Assembly: GCF_015277875.1 (NCBI RefSeq)
Contig: NZ_CP063814.1
Span: forward strand, 2,666,001-2,730,000
Direction: 5' to 3'
Length of the DNA: 64,000 nucleotides
From: Microbacterium luteum
GTDB lineage: Bacteria; Actinomycetota; Actinomycetes; Actinomycetales; Microbacteriaceae
Shown here one piece after another: positions 34,371 through 43,099 of the stretch. The notes below the pieces were generated by a model that searched no databases, was not told the DNA's origin, and saw only the letters and a program-made list of their open reading frames with translations. Each line of letters starts with the position of its first letter. The first letter of the stretch is position 1. The translations under genes and the position numbers were made by a program.

Positions 34371-35600
34371 ATGTCCCCACCCTCCGCTCAGGCGCGGCTC
34401 GCCGCCGGCGATACGGCGTCGCGACCGGCCAGCCTGGATGCCGTCTTCCGCTACGCATGGGACTCGGCCGACTTCACCGCCACCGACGCCATGCTGGCGA
34501 CCGGTCTCACCCGGTCGACGACGATCGAAGCGTTGGAGGCGCTGCGCGAACTCGACCTGGTCTCCGAGCTCCCCAACGCGCGCGAGGCGGGCGACTACCG
34601 CAAGGGGCGACCCGCTCGTCGCTTCGCCCTCCGCGACGACGCGGCCGTTCTCGTCGGGGTGGATGCGGGCAATTCCCACGTCGCCGTCACCGTCACCGAC
34701 CTTCGATCACAGACCCTCCTCCACCGCCGCACCACCCTCGCGGTCGACGGCGATGACGCTCACGGGCGCCGACACCTCATCTCCGCCCTCATCGACGAGG
34801 CACTGGCCGCCGCCGGCCGAGATCGCGACGACGTGATCTCGCTGTGCATCGGCGTGCCCGCCCCGGTCGATGCCGCCGGACGGTCACCGCAGCACCGCAA
34901 CGGCTTCTGGGCGCGAATGAACCCGGACCTCGTCGACGAGCTGTCCTGGGCGCCGCTGGTGAGGGTCGACAACGATGCATCCCTCGCCGCGATAGCCGAG
35001 GGCGCGACCGGCGGTGCGGTCGGGTGCGACGACTACGTGACGCTGCTGGCCGGGGAAAGGCTGGGGGCGGGGATCGTCGTCGACGGCCGGCTGCTGCGCG
35101 GCGCCCACGGCGGGGTCGGCGAGATGGTGGCGTTCGACCACGTGCTCGGCGTGGGCGGTGCCGACGGGCTCGGCGTGCGAATCGCTCGCCTCGCCGCCGA
35201 CGCGATCGAGCGCGGCGAGGCGGCGGAAGGCAGCGCCCTGGCCGCCGTCGATCCGAACCAGCTTGACGCGCGAACGGTGCTCGCCCTCGCCGCAGACGGG
35301 GATCCCGCCGCCGTGTCGATCGCCGAGCAGGTCGGCACGATCCTCGCCGAGATCGTCAGCGTGCTGGGGAGCATGTTCGATCCCCAGCGTGTTCTCGTGT
35401 CGGGTGCCATCGCCTCGGGAATCGAGACGGTGGTGGCCTCCGCCCGGCGAGCATTGCCGACGGGACTGGATCTCCCCGCGCCCGACCTCGTGGTCTCGAG
35501 CCTGGGTGCCGAGGTCGTCGCCCGCGGCGCCGTCGCCGCCGCGTCGGCGTCGGCGCGCCGGCACGCACTCGACGTGTGGCCTCTTCGCGCTCACGCCTGA
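34371..35600 (+). CDS. ROK-family transcriptional regulator
   Basis: 409 residues. The N-terminal winged HTH (about 20-85) reads LDAVFRYAWDSADFTATDAMLATGLTRSTTIEALEAL. The ROK domain begins LVGVDAGNSHVAVTV, with GVPAPVD and DNDASLAAIAEG. The Cys cluster that binds zinc in ROK sugar kinases is missing (LRGAHGGVGEMVAFDHVLGV), so it is a repressor type and not an active kinase. It is divergent from the alpha-glucoside operon and almost certainly controls it in response to a sugar. Part of the 187-nt gap after its stop folds into an imperfect GC-rich hairpin (about 35631-35683). Confidence 0.92.
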   Translation: MSPPSAQARLAAGDTASRPASLDAVFRYAWDSADFTATDAMLATGLTRSTTIEALEALRELDLVSELPNAREAGDYRKGRPARRFALRDDAAVLVGVDAGNSHVAVTVTDLRSQTLLHRRTTLAVDGDDAHGRRHLISALIDEALAAAGRDRDDVISLCIGVPAPVDAAGRSPQHRNGFWARMNPDLVDELSWAPLVRVDNDASLAAIAEGATGGAVGCDDYVTLLAGERLGAGIVVDGRLLRGAHGGVGEMVAFDHVLGVGGADGLGVRIARLAADAIERGEAAEGSALAAVDPNQLDARTVLALAADGDPAAVSIAEQVGTILAEIVSVLGSMFDPQRVLVSGAIASGIETVVASARRALPTGLDLPAPDLVVSSLGAEVVARGAVAAASASARRHALDVWPLRAHA

Positions 35601-35630
35601 CCTGGCGTCGGCGTCCCGGCCGATCCAGCG

Positions 35631-35683
35631 GCGGCCGCGGCGGGCTCACCAGCCCCCAACGCGGGTGAGACGGCCGCGGCCGT
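35631..35683. terminator. Imperfect GC-rich hairpin between convergent ROK and LuxR genes
   Basis: GGCCGCGG and CTCACC on the left pair with GGTGAG and CCGCGGCC on the right around a 13-nt loop. Its location between two convergent stops suggests a terminator, but pairing is interrupted. Confidence 0.4.
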
Positions 35684-35787
35684 CCCTCGAAGGCGACCGT
35701 CGTCGACACTAAGGGGGCGACCCGCGGCCCGCTCGCGTCGTGGGGTGAGGCGCGGGCGGCGGCGGGGTGAGACCGAGGCGCGGCGGC

Positions 35788-38241
35788 TCAGCGCGCGGCG
35801 CGCACCGCCTCCCGCCGGGAGTTGACCCCGAGCTTGCGGTAGATGGAGCGGGTGTGCGTCTTCAGCGTGTTGACACTCAGCTGCAGCGCGTCGGCGATCT
35901 CACTCGCCGACCGGCTCGTGCCCAAGAGGTCCAGAACCGCGCGCTCACGCGGCGACAGGGTCGCAACGGGGCCCGACGCCGAGACATCGCGCGCCCCTCG
36001 GGCGGCGAGATCCTCGTAGTCGGTCCCCCGTGCGAGGTGCGCACGGAGCAGGTCGCGCATGGCGGGCTCCGCGCCCACGAACAGTCGCGCCAGCCCTTCT
36101 CTCGTGCCGATCTCCAGCGCCTGCTCGCCGTACTCGTGGGCGAGCCGGTGAGCGCCTCGTTCGGCGTGCACGAGCGCCGCCGTCAGAAGCGTCGCGCAGC
36201 GCACGTACGACACCTCGCGATAGGGCCCCAGCGAACGCAGCATCTCCAGTGCGCGCGGCGCGTCGCCCGAACGCCGGATGAGCTCCGCGAAGACCACGCT
36301 GACCAGGGGTAGATCGCCCGACCGATGGCTGCGCGCGATCGCCAGCGCCTCGGACGCGCGCCCCTCGGCGTCGGCGAGCGCCGCGTCGGCCATCGCCCGG
36401 AAGGCTCCCCACGACACCCCCTGGCGGTCGCCACCCGGGAGCGCGTCGAGCTCGAGCACCGCCCGTGCGGTCGCGACGTCGTCGCCCGAGCGCGCGGCGA
36501 CGAGGGCGAGCATGACGCCGGCGACGCCGCGAAACGACGACGCCGCCCGCTCTCCCGCGAGCGCCCGACGCAGATCGCGCACCGCCGCCTCGTGGTCATC
36601 GGCCCAGTACGCGATCATCCCCGCAGCGACCGTCACGGCGCCGCCGCCGGAAGCCAGCCAAGGTCGGGTATCGTCGGCGGCCTCGCCGAGCTCCTCGAGC
36701 ACACCGCGGGCGTCGCGAAGGGCACCGGCCCAGGCCAGCACGAATGCCAGCAGCCGGCGCGCGCGAGCGGCCAGTACGTCGTCGCCGAGCGCATCCGCTT
36801 CGCGTGCCGCGGTGCGCAGATGGTCGATGGTCTTGCGCGGAGTGAGCCGGTGCCGCATGCCCGCCCAGCCCACCAGGAACAGCAAGGCGGCCCGCCCACG
36901 CCGGTCGGGTTCGTCGCCGGCGACGGCGACCGCCTGCGCGAGGAAGGTCCGGGCAGCATGAGGTGCCCCCAGCACGTCGTGCACGCACGCGCGCACCAGG
37001 AGGATCGCGGGGTCGTTCTGGTGGGGTGCGGGGAGGGCCGCGCAGATGCGGTCGAGCGCTGCCGCGTCGGCTCCGATCACGATGCGCACCCACCGTTCGG
37101 TGATCACCCGAACGATGGCGCGCGGATCATCGGCCAGCCGCCAGTGGAAGATCGCCGCGAACGCGTCATCCTGCTCGAGATGACGTGCGGCGGCGCGGTG
37201 CGATCGTTCGTTGCGCCCGGGATCCTCTTCGTCCGAGATGGCTCGACACAGCCGCGCGAACAGGGGATGCCACCGATAGATCGTGGCCTCTCCACCGTCG
37301 AAGGCGTCGAGGAACAGGCCCATTCGCAACGCGCGCGACAGCAGCGCTCCCGCGTCCGCGCGGCCGGTCACCGCCTCCGCGAGTGGCACGGTGAGCTCCT
37401 TGCACACGGCCGTCTCCAGAATGAGCTGGCGCAGCTCGTCCGGAAGGTCGCGGAAGACGTTGTCGCGAACGTAGTCGCGCAGAAAGGCCTCGACCCCCAT
37501 GCCGTCGCCGTCACGACCAGCCCGGCCGGCGAAGCGGATGAACTGCACCGCGATCGGCCATCCGCGGGTCGAGGCGAACACCGCCTGCGCGTCGGGGGCT
37601 TCCCTACCGTCGTCGTCGGCCAGCACGCGGGCGATCTCGTCGACGTCGAAGGCGAGCTGATCGTCGCCGATGAGGGCGTCCGGTACTCCCGCGATCCACC
37701 GGGACAGTCTCGCGTCGACGCCGCCGGTGCCGACGACGATCAGCCGCAGCCGGTCGGAACCGGACTCGATGAGCGCACCGAGCAGCCCCTCGGCGAGGGC
37801 GTCACCCGCGCGGTGAGCATCGTCGATGACGAGGTGCACCGGCTCGTCGAGGGCGTCCAGCGCATCCTGGAGGGCGTCGAAGACGACGGGCTTGTCGATC
37901 TCGGCGGGGTCGACGCCGGCGACGGCACCGAGCCGCGGTTCGGATGCGGCGAGCGCGTGGAGGGCGCGGACGACCCGCCCACCCAGACGCGCGGGCTCGT
38001 CATCCCATGACCCGAGGGACAGCCACGCGACCCGGCCGGGGTGCTGCGCGCTCCACCCGCCGACCGCGGATGTCTTGCCGAATCCGCTGGGGGCGCACAC
38101 CACGGTGATGCGGTTCGCATGAACGCTGCGCTCGATCGCGTCCTCCACGCGTGGCCGCTGCAGCGTGTGCGGCCGGCGGCGGGGCGGTGCGTGGCGAAGC
38201 GGCCGGGCGTCGAGCCCCGGAACGGTGTTCGTCAACGACAT
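35788..38241 (-). CDS. Large ATP-binding LuxR-family (LAL/MalT-type) transcriptional activator
   Basis: 817 residues. The N-terminal STAND-type ATPase has Walker A APSGFGKTS (P-loop 51-57) and a Walker B-like VHLVIDDAH. A long TPR-like helical middle follows, and then a C-terminal LuxR HTH (TLSPRERAVLDLLGTSRSASEIADALQLSVNTLKTHTRSIYRKLGV). MalT-like LAL proteins oligomerise with ATP and an inducer to activate transcription. GGAGG directly abuts the ATG at 38241 with no spacer; the TTG two codons later (38235) would have a normal 6-nt spacing and may be the true start. It is divergent from the secreted protein at 38440. Confidence 0.92.
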   Translation of the reverse strand: MSLTNTVPGLDARPLRHAPPRRRPHTLQRPRVEDAIERSVHANRITVVCAPSGFGKTSAVGGWSAQHPGRVAWLSLGSWDDEPARLGGRVVRALHALAASEPRLGAVAGVDPAEIDKPVVFDALQDALDALDEPVHLVIDDAHRAGDALAEGLLGALIESGSDRLRLIVVGTGGVDARLSRWIAGVPDALIGDDQLAFDVDEIARVLADDDGREAPDAQAVFASTRGWPIAVQFIRFAGRAGRDGDGMGVEAFLRDYVRDNVFRDLPDELRQLILETAVCKELTVPLAEAVTGRADAGALLSRALRMGLFLDAFDGGEATIYRWHPLFARLCRAISDEEDPGRNERSHRAAARHLEQDDAFAAIFHWRLADDPRAIVRVITERWVRIVIGADAAALDRICAALPAPHQNDPAILLVRACVHDVLGAPHAARTFLAQAVAVAGDEPDRRGRAALLFLVGWAGMRHRLTPRKTIDHLRTAAREADALGDDVLAARARRLLAFVLAWAGALRDARGVLEELGEAADDTRPWLASGGGAVTVAAGMIAYWADDHEAAVRDLRRALAGERAASSFRGVAGVMLALVAARSGDDVATARAVLELDALPGGDRQGVSWGAFRAMADAALADAEGRASEALAIARSHRSGDLPLVSVVFAELIRRSGDAPRALEMLRSLGPYREVSYVRCATLLTAALVHAERGAHRLAHEYGEQALEIGTREGLARLFVGAEPAMRDLLRAHLARGTDYEDLAARGARDVSASGPVATLSPRERAVLDLLGTSRSASEIADALQLSVNTLKTHTRSIYRKLGVNSRREAVRAAR

Positions 38242-38357
38242 CCTCCGCTGGAGTGGATTCCCACGGATTCGGGTGCCGCGGACCTTGCTGACACTCTATT
38301 GCGCTCCACGTGGGGGAAGCCCGCGTCGAACACCGCGAGGGTGATCCCCGAAGCGCG

Positions 38358-38402
38358 CGCCTCACCCTCGCCGGGGCCGACACGAGGGTGAGGCGATAGC
38401 GT
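38358..38402 (+). promoter_or_regulatory. Inverted repeat adjoining a TAGCGT -10 element
   Basis: CGCCTCACCCTCG (38358-38370) and CGAGGGTGAGGCG (38383-38395) form a perfect 13-bp inverted repeat with a 12-nt centre. It ends 1 nt before TAGCGT (38397-38402). Such a site covers the -35 to -10 region, so it is a strong candidate binding site, possibly for the divergently encoded LAL regulator. Confidence 0.6.
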
Positions 38403-38439
38403 TGGGGAACTTCTCCGCACCCGACTGAAGGATCCGCCT

Positions 38440-39186
38440 GTGGCCACGCCCGCGCGTCGAACACCACTCCGCTCCCGCTTCACGGCACTGATCGCCGCCC
38501 TTGTCACCGCCGCATTCGCGGCGCTCATCGGCACCTCGGTGGCCTCGGCCGAGACCGTCCCCAGCCCGGGGTCGAGCTCCTCCCCCGCGACGACCCCGGC
38601 ACCGTCCGCCACCTCCGCACCCTCGGACGAGAACCTTCAGACGGGAGACGTGCGCGGGTCGGTCGTGATCGCCGCATCCGGAGCCGCGCTGCCCGGAGTG
38701 GCCGTGGTCGCCGAGCCGACGCAGCCGGGCGTGAGACAGGAAACCGTCACGCAAGCCAACGGCGCCTTTCACCTGCGTGAGCTTGCTCCCGGCCAGTACA
38801 CCTTCACCTTCTCGCTGGCGGGATTCGAAACCGTGACGCGAACCGCCCAGGTGCGGATCGGGCTGACCACGACCGTCGACGTCGAGATGTCGCTGTCGAA
38901 CGTGAGCCTCCGCCTGGATCGACAGACGGTGACCGCCGGCGAGAGCCTGCAGCTCGACGCCGAAGGCTTCCTCGGGAAAGAGCAGGTCGAGGTCGAACTG
39001 CACTCGACGCCGGTGAGCCTCGGCACCCTCGCCGCCGATGACGCGGGCGCCCTCTCCGGCACGATCGCCGTGCCCTCCGACACGACCCCGGGCAGCCACG
39101 AGGTTGTCCTCATCGGCGAGAGCGGCCGCACCGCATCGATCACTGTCACTGTCGTCGCAGCGCCGCCCCTGGTCGCCACCGGCTGA
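38440..39186 (+). CDS. Secreted protein with carboxypeptidase-regulatory-like domain, truncated at a sorting-like motif
   Basis: 248 residues from a GTG with GAAGGA 7 nt upstream. A signal peptide (TALIAALVTAAFAALIG, likely cut near ASA) and a Ser/Pro/Thr-rich linker come first. A carboxypeptidase-regulatory-like beta-sandwich (about 68-150: DVRGSVVIAASGAALPGVAVV, LRELAPGQYTFTFSLAGFE) is followed by a second Ig-like domain. It ends APPLVATG and stops. The final residues resemble an LPxTG-type sorting motif, yet the hydrophobic helix and basic tail that normally follow are absent. As read, it would be secreted and not wall-linked. Confidence 0.85.
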   Translation: MATPARRTPLRSRFTALIAALVTAAFAALIGTSVASAETVPSPGSSSSPATTPAPSATSAPSDENLQTGDVRGSVVIAASGAALPGVAVVAEPTQPGVRQETVTQANGAFHLRELAPGQYTFTFSLAGFETVTRTAQVRIGLTTTVDVEMSLSNVSLRLDRQTVTAGESLQLDAEGFLGKEQVEVELHSTPVSLGTLAADDAGALSGTIAVPSDTTPGSHEVVLIGESGRTASITVTVVAAPPLVATG

Positions 39187-39198
39187 CACGACCCCGTC

Positions 39199-39278
39199 AA
39201 CAACGCAGGAGATCTGCCGACGAAACCGTCGCAGACCCGCGGCGGGAGCCTCGGAGTCCCCGAATCTCCTGCGTTGTT
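39199..39278. repeat. 80-nt palindromic element (possible MITE-like repeat or terminator)
   Basis: 15-bp perfect terminal inverted repeats AACAACGCAGGAGAT (39199-39213) and ATCTCCTGCGTTGTT (39264-39278) surround a 50-nt GC-rich centre. The centre contains its own small hairpin (CGACG-AAAC-CGTCG). It lies 12 nt after the stop of the secreted-protein gene. Confidence 0.65.
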
Positions 39279-39466
39279 CACCGCATGGGCTCGTCAAACC
39301 GGCACGCAAGCCCCATCGCACCGCCCCGATCGTCGAGCGAGTCGTGCGAGCGACAGCCCGACCCACTCACCTCCTCTCCAGACCCGCGGAATCGTCCAGG
39401 TCTGACACAGGTTCGCCCATGTGGCAGGCCCCCTTCACGCCCATAGTCTCGGTGCGCACCAGAACA

Positions 39467-39483
39467 GACGAGGACGTCTCGTC
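39467..39483. promoter_or_regulatory. Inverted repeat upstream of the second solute-binding-protein gene
   Basis: GACGAG-GACGT-CTCGTC, 6-bp perfect arms, about 20 nt downstream of a CATAGT hexamer (39442-39447) and 20 nt before the start codon. It is a candidate operator for the ABC operon. The rest of 39279-39503 shows no gene. Confidence 0.4.
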
Positions 39484-39503
39484 CGCATCGCAAGGGAGCA
39501 TGT

Positions 39504-40829
39504 ATGTCCATCACTTCTCATTCCCGACAACGCGTCGCAGGCATCGTCGCCGGCGCCGCGGTGCTCTCGCTGGCGGTCGCCGGCTGCTCGGGATCGGGGA
39601 ATGGCGGCGACACCGCCGACGATCCCGCGCAGATCACCTTCCAGTCGTGGGTGCCGAACATCGATCGTGCCGTCGACGCGTTCAACGCGTCGCACGACGA
39701 CATCGAAGTGACGCTCGAGACGATCACCGCTGGCCCGGACGGCGGTTACGCCACCATGCTGTCCGCCGTTCAGGCGGGCAACCCCGCGGATGTGGTCCAG
39801 CTCGGCTACGACGCCATCCCCGACTTCCTCATCAACGACGCGCTCGAAGACATCACCGACTACGTGAGCGACTCGGAGGACCTGTTCGTGCCGTGGCAGT
39901 GGCAGACCGGCGAGTTCAACGACCGTGTCTACGCCGTGCCGCAGGCCTCCGGCCCGCTCGGCCAGTTCTACCGCGCCGACATCTTCGACGAGCTCGGGAT
40001 CGCCTACCCCGAGACGTGGGACGAGTATTACGAGGCCGCGAAGGTCATCCGCGCGTCCAACCCGGACCGCTACATCACCGCCTTCGCCTTCAACCAGGCG
40101 CCGTGGCTGATCGGCCTTGCCCAGCAGGGCGGCGCGACGTGGTTCGGCATCGAGGGCGACGCATGGACGGTCGACATCGACGGCGAAGACACGATGACCG
40201 TCGCGGAGTTCTGGCAGAAGCTCCTTGACGAAGACCTCGTGAAGATCGAGGCGGACTTCTCCAACGAGTGGAACGCCGACATGCAGAACGGCAACGTCGT
40301 CACATGGATCTCGGGTTCGTGGGCCGACGCGATCCTGCGCGGCACCGCCCCCGACACCGCCGGCGACTGGCGTGTGGGCGCGATGCCGCAGTGGGAGGCC
40401 GGCGAGAGCGTCTCGGCCACGTGGGCCGGAGGCTCGGCGAGTGCAGTGCTCAAGGGATCGGACAACCCAGAGGCGGCCGCGGAGTTCGCCCTGTGGCTGA
40501 ACTCCGACCCGGAGAGCGTGAACATCCTCACCAACGTGGGCGCCGGATGGCCCGCGATCGCCGACACGAGCCAAATCGAGGCGCTCCAGGACGACCCGGA
40601 GGTGTTCGACTTCTACGGCGGCCAGGACATCTGGGATGTCTTCGCCGAGTCCGACGCGAACGTCGACACGTCGTGGGTGTGGCCGCCGCTGTCGTCAACG
40701 CTGTTCGCCTCGCTCACCGACAACGTCAAGGCCGCCGTCGATGCCGGCACACCGCTGCCGGAGGCGTACGAGCAGACGCAACTCGACATGGTGAATGCGC
40801 TCGAAGAGCGCGGCATCGCCATCGACTGA
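39504..40829 (+). CDS. Extracellular solute-binding lipoprotein (sugar ABC transporter)
   Basis: 441 residues. Signal peptide with lipobox LAVAGC, then a family-1 sugar-binding protein: FNASHDDIEVTLETITAG, AGNPADVVQLGYDAIPDF, GPLGQFYRADIFDELGIAYPETWDEYYEA, and WISGSWADAI. The ATG follows AAGGGAG closely. It is first in an operon with two permeases. A strong hairpin after its stop may make it more abundant than the permeases. No hydrolase is in the operon itself, but the AraC regulator and DUF5107/cellulase-like genes nearby suggest a plant or microbial oligosaccharide. Confidence 0.93.
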   Translation: MSITSHSRQRVAGIVAGAAVLSLAVAGCSGSGNGGDTADDPAQITFQSWVPNIDRAVDAFNASHDDIEVTLETITAGPDGGYATMLSAVQAGNPADVVQLGYDAIPDFLINDALEDITDYVSDSEDLFVPWQWQTGEFNDRVYAVPQASGPLGQFYRADIFDELGIAYPETWDEYYEAAKVIRASNPDRYITAFAFNQAPWLIGLAQQGGATWFGIEGDAWTVDIDGEDTMTVAEFWQKLLDEDLVKIEADFSNEWNADMQNGNVVTWISGSWADAILRGTAPDTAGDWRVGAMPQWEAGESVSATWAGGSASAVLKGSDNPEAAAEFALWLNSDPESVNILTNVGAGWPAIADTSQIEALQDDPEVFDFYGGQDIWDVFAESDANVDTSWVWPPLSSTLFASLTDNVKAAVDAGTPLPEAYEQTQLDMVNALEERGIAID

Positions 40830-40835
40830 CACCGC

Positions 40836-40874
40836 CGGGAGGGGCGGGCGCTTCCCCGGCGCCCGCCCCTCCCG
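40836..40874 (+). terminator. Strong intra-operon hairpin after the solute-binding-protein gene
   Basis: Perfect 16-bp stem (40836-40851 with 40859-40874), 7-nt loop, no T-tract, in the 82-nt gap before the permease gene. In sugar importers such stems give partial termination or protect the upstream message, raising binding protein over permease. Confidence 0.72.
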
Positions 40875-40911
40875 CCATCCCTCCCCGACCCCTCCGATCG
40901 AAGGGCTCTCC

Positions 40912-41829
40912 GTGACCACGGCACCCTCAATCACCCGCCGCCGCGCGCGTCCACGCACGGCGCTGTGGGTTCTCGTTCTCCCGTTCGTCGTCATGTTCGT
41001 ACTGTTCTTCGTCGCGCCCATCGTCTTCGCGCTCGTCCAGAGCATGTTCGCCACCCGCAACTCCGGGCTCGGACTCGGGGCGCCGGAGACGGTGTTCGTC
41101 TTCGTCGAGAATTACGCTCGCGCGTTCGACGATCCCGCGTTTCTCGCGAGCCTGGGTCGCCTGCTGGTGTTCTCGGTCATCGAAGTACCACTCATGGTGT
41201 TCACCGCCCTCTCACTCGCCCTGCTGATCGACAGCGGCCGCGCACGTGCACCGCGCTTCTTCCGCGTGCTTTACTTCGCGCCCTACGGAGTGCCGGGCGT
41301 CATCGCCACCCTGCTGTGGGGCTTCCTGTACGTGCCGGCCACGAGCCCCGTGCTGCAGGTGCTGTCGAGCCTCGGCCTCGACGTCGATCCGCTGTCCAGC
41401 GGCAACGTGCTGTTCGCGATCGCGAACATCGCCCTGTGGGGTTTCGCCGGCTACAACATGGTCATTCTGCTCGCCGCGCTCGATGCGATCCCCACCGAGC
41501 TCTATGAAGCGGCCCGAATGGACGGCGCGTCGGCCTGGTCGATCATATGGAACATCAAGCTGCCGCTGGTACGGCCCTCGATCATCCTCGTGACCGTCTT
41601 CACGATCATCGGCACGCTGCAGCTGTTCGTCGAGCCCCTCGTGCTCGCTCCACTCACGACGGCGATCAACTCTACCTTCACCCCCAACATGGCGGCCTAC
41701 AACCAGGCGTTCGCACAGGGCAACCCGAATCTCGCGGCGGCGATGGCGGTCATCGTCGCACTCATCGGGTTCGTGTTCTCGTTCGGATTCCTCCGCCTGG
41801 TCAACCGGAAGGGGAACCGCGCATGGTGA
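40912..41829 (+). CDS. Sugar ABC transporter permease (MalF type)
   Basis: 305 residues from a GTG with AAGGG about 6 nt upstream; the in-frame region before it is Pro-rich and not membrane-like. Six helices begin LWVLVLPFVVMFVLFFVAPIVFALVQSMF. The EAA loop is TELYEAARMDGASAWSIIWNIKLPLVRP. It forms the importer channel with the next permease, whose start overlaps its stop by 7 nt. Confidence 0.93.
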   Translation: MTTAPSITRRRARPRTALWVLVLPFVVMFVLFFVAPIVFALVQSMFATRNSGLGLGAPETVFVFVENYARAFDDPAFLASLGRLLVFSVIEVPLMVFTALSLALLIDSGRARAPRFFRVLYFAPYGVPGVIATLLWGFLYVPATSPVLQVLSSLGLDVDPLSSGNVLFAIANIALWGFAGYNMVILLAALDAIPTELYEAARMDGASAWSIIWNIKLPLVRPSIILVTVFTIIGTLQLFVEPLVLAPLTTAINSTFTPNMAAYNQAFAQGNPNLAAAMAVIVALIGFVFSFGFLRLVNRKGNRAW

Positions 41830-42713
41830 CCACGCAAGTGTCGGCACCGCGCCGCCGTCGTGGCGGTCGGGAGGGCACCGTCAGCGGTGCGACTGCCGTC
41901 AACGTCGTCCTCGTCGTCGCGACGATCTACTTCCTGCTGCCGCTGGTATGGGTGCTGGTGGCGGCCACGAAATCGCCGGGCGACCTCTTCAGCTCGTTCG
42001 GCCTGTGGTTCTCCGATAGCCCGCAGGCGTGGGAGAACCTCGTGACGCTGTTCACACAGGACGGCGGCATCTTCACGCGCTGGGTGCTCAACAGCATCCT
42101 CTACTCGGGCGCCGGCGCGCTGGTGGCGATGGTGCTGTCGGCGGCATGCGGATACGCGATCGCGAAATACTCCTTCTGGGGCCGAGAGGCCCTCTTCTCG
42201 ACGATCCTCGGCGGCGTGCTCGTGCCGGCGACCGTGATCGCCCTTCCTCTGTACTTCCTCTTGAACACCGTGGGTCTCACCGGTACGTACTGGGCCGTGC
42301 TGCTGCCGAGCATGGTGAGCCCGTTCGGGGTGTATCTCGCGCGCATCCACGCCAATGCGAGCGTGCCCGACGAGATCATCGAAGCCGCGCGCATTGACGG
42401 TGCCGGCGACCTGCGCATCTTCGCGACGATGGCCGTGCGCATGATGAGCCCGGCACTGGTGACGATCTTCCTGTTCCAGTTCGTGACCATCTGGAACAAC
42501 TACCTGCTGCCTCTTGTGATGCTCAACGATACGAAGACGTTCCCCGTCACCCTGGGCTTGACCCTCTGGAACTCTCAGACCCAGCGCGATCCGATGTTCT
42601 ATCAGCTCGTGGTGACCGGATCCGCGGTGTCGGCGGTGCTCCTGGTGGTCCTCATGGTCGCGATGCAGAGGTTCTGGCGGGCCGACCTCACCGCTGGCGC
42701 CACGAAGGGCTGA
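41823..42713 (+). CDS. Carbohydrate ABC transporter permease (MalG type)
   Basis: 296 residues, six helices, opening with a basic segment (PRRRRGGREG) then AVNVVLVVATIYFLLPLVWVLVAATKSP. The EAA loop is DEIIEAARIDGAGDLRIFATMAVRMMSP and the C-terminus is RADLTAGATKG. No ATPase gene is nearby, so a shared one is expected. The repeat-rich gap follows. Confidence 0.93.
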   Translation: MVTTQVSAPRRRRGGREGTVSGATAVNVVLVVATIYFLLPLVWVLVAATKSPGDLFSSFGLWFSDSPQAWENLVTLFTQDGGIFTRWVLNSILYSGAGALVAMVLSAACGYAIAKYSFWGREALFSTILGGVLVPATVIALPLYFLLNTVGLTGTYWAVLLPSMVSPFGVYLARIHANASVPDEIIEAARIDGAGDLRIFATMAVRMMSPALVTIFLFQFVTIWNNYLLPLVMLNDTKTFPVTLGLTLWNSQTQRDPMFYQLVVTGSAVSAVLLVVLMVAMQRFWRADLTAGATKG

Positions 42714-42727
42714 CCTCGCTGCCGTCC

Positions 42728-43002
42728 CGCACTCGCCCGTTCCGCAGTCACTCTTTGCGGGTCGGGTCTGTTCCGCACTCGCCCGTTCCGCAGTCACGCC
42801 GGTCTGGTCCGTCCCGCAGTCACGCCGGTCTGGTCCGTTCCGCGGGTCGGGTCTGTTTCGCAGTCACTTTCCGCGGGTCATCTCCACGAGAACCCACAAA
42901 AAGTGACTGCGGAGCGGGAAAGGCATCACGGGGCAGAGGGGGGCAGAGCGGGGCGAAGCGGGAAAGGCATCACGGGGCGGAGCGGGAAAGGCATCACGGG
43001 GC
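42728..43002. repeat. Tandem/interspersed direct repeats with an internal inverted repeat
   Basis: Three repeat units. A: a 25-nt unit at 42728-42752 and 42773-42797. B: a 24-nt unit at 42789-42812 and 42815-42838 (26-nt period). C: a 21-nt unit containing GGGAAAGGCATCACGGGGC at 42914, 42958 and 42982. CGCAGTCACTTT (42859-42870) and AAAGTGACTGCG (42900-42911) form a 12-bp inverted repeat between B and C and could be a terminator. No gene fits the 386-nt gap. Confidence 0.75.
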
Positions 43003-43099
43003 GGAGCGACGCGGCAGAGTGGGGCGGCGGCGCGGGCCGGGCGGGGCGGAGCGACGCGGCGGCGCGGGCAAGCCATCGCGCGGGACGAGACGCGATGGA

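Noticed and set aside
39327..39353. Sequence resembling the dispersed repeat core (GTCGAGCGAG...GCGAGCGAC)
   Set aside because: Too diverged, and the GAGACGAAAC end is missing. Not counted as a copy.
42914..43002. Three 21-nt direct repeats considered as a CRISPR array
   Set aside because: Spacing is irregular (44 and 24 nt), spacers resemble the repeats, and no cas gene is present.
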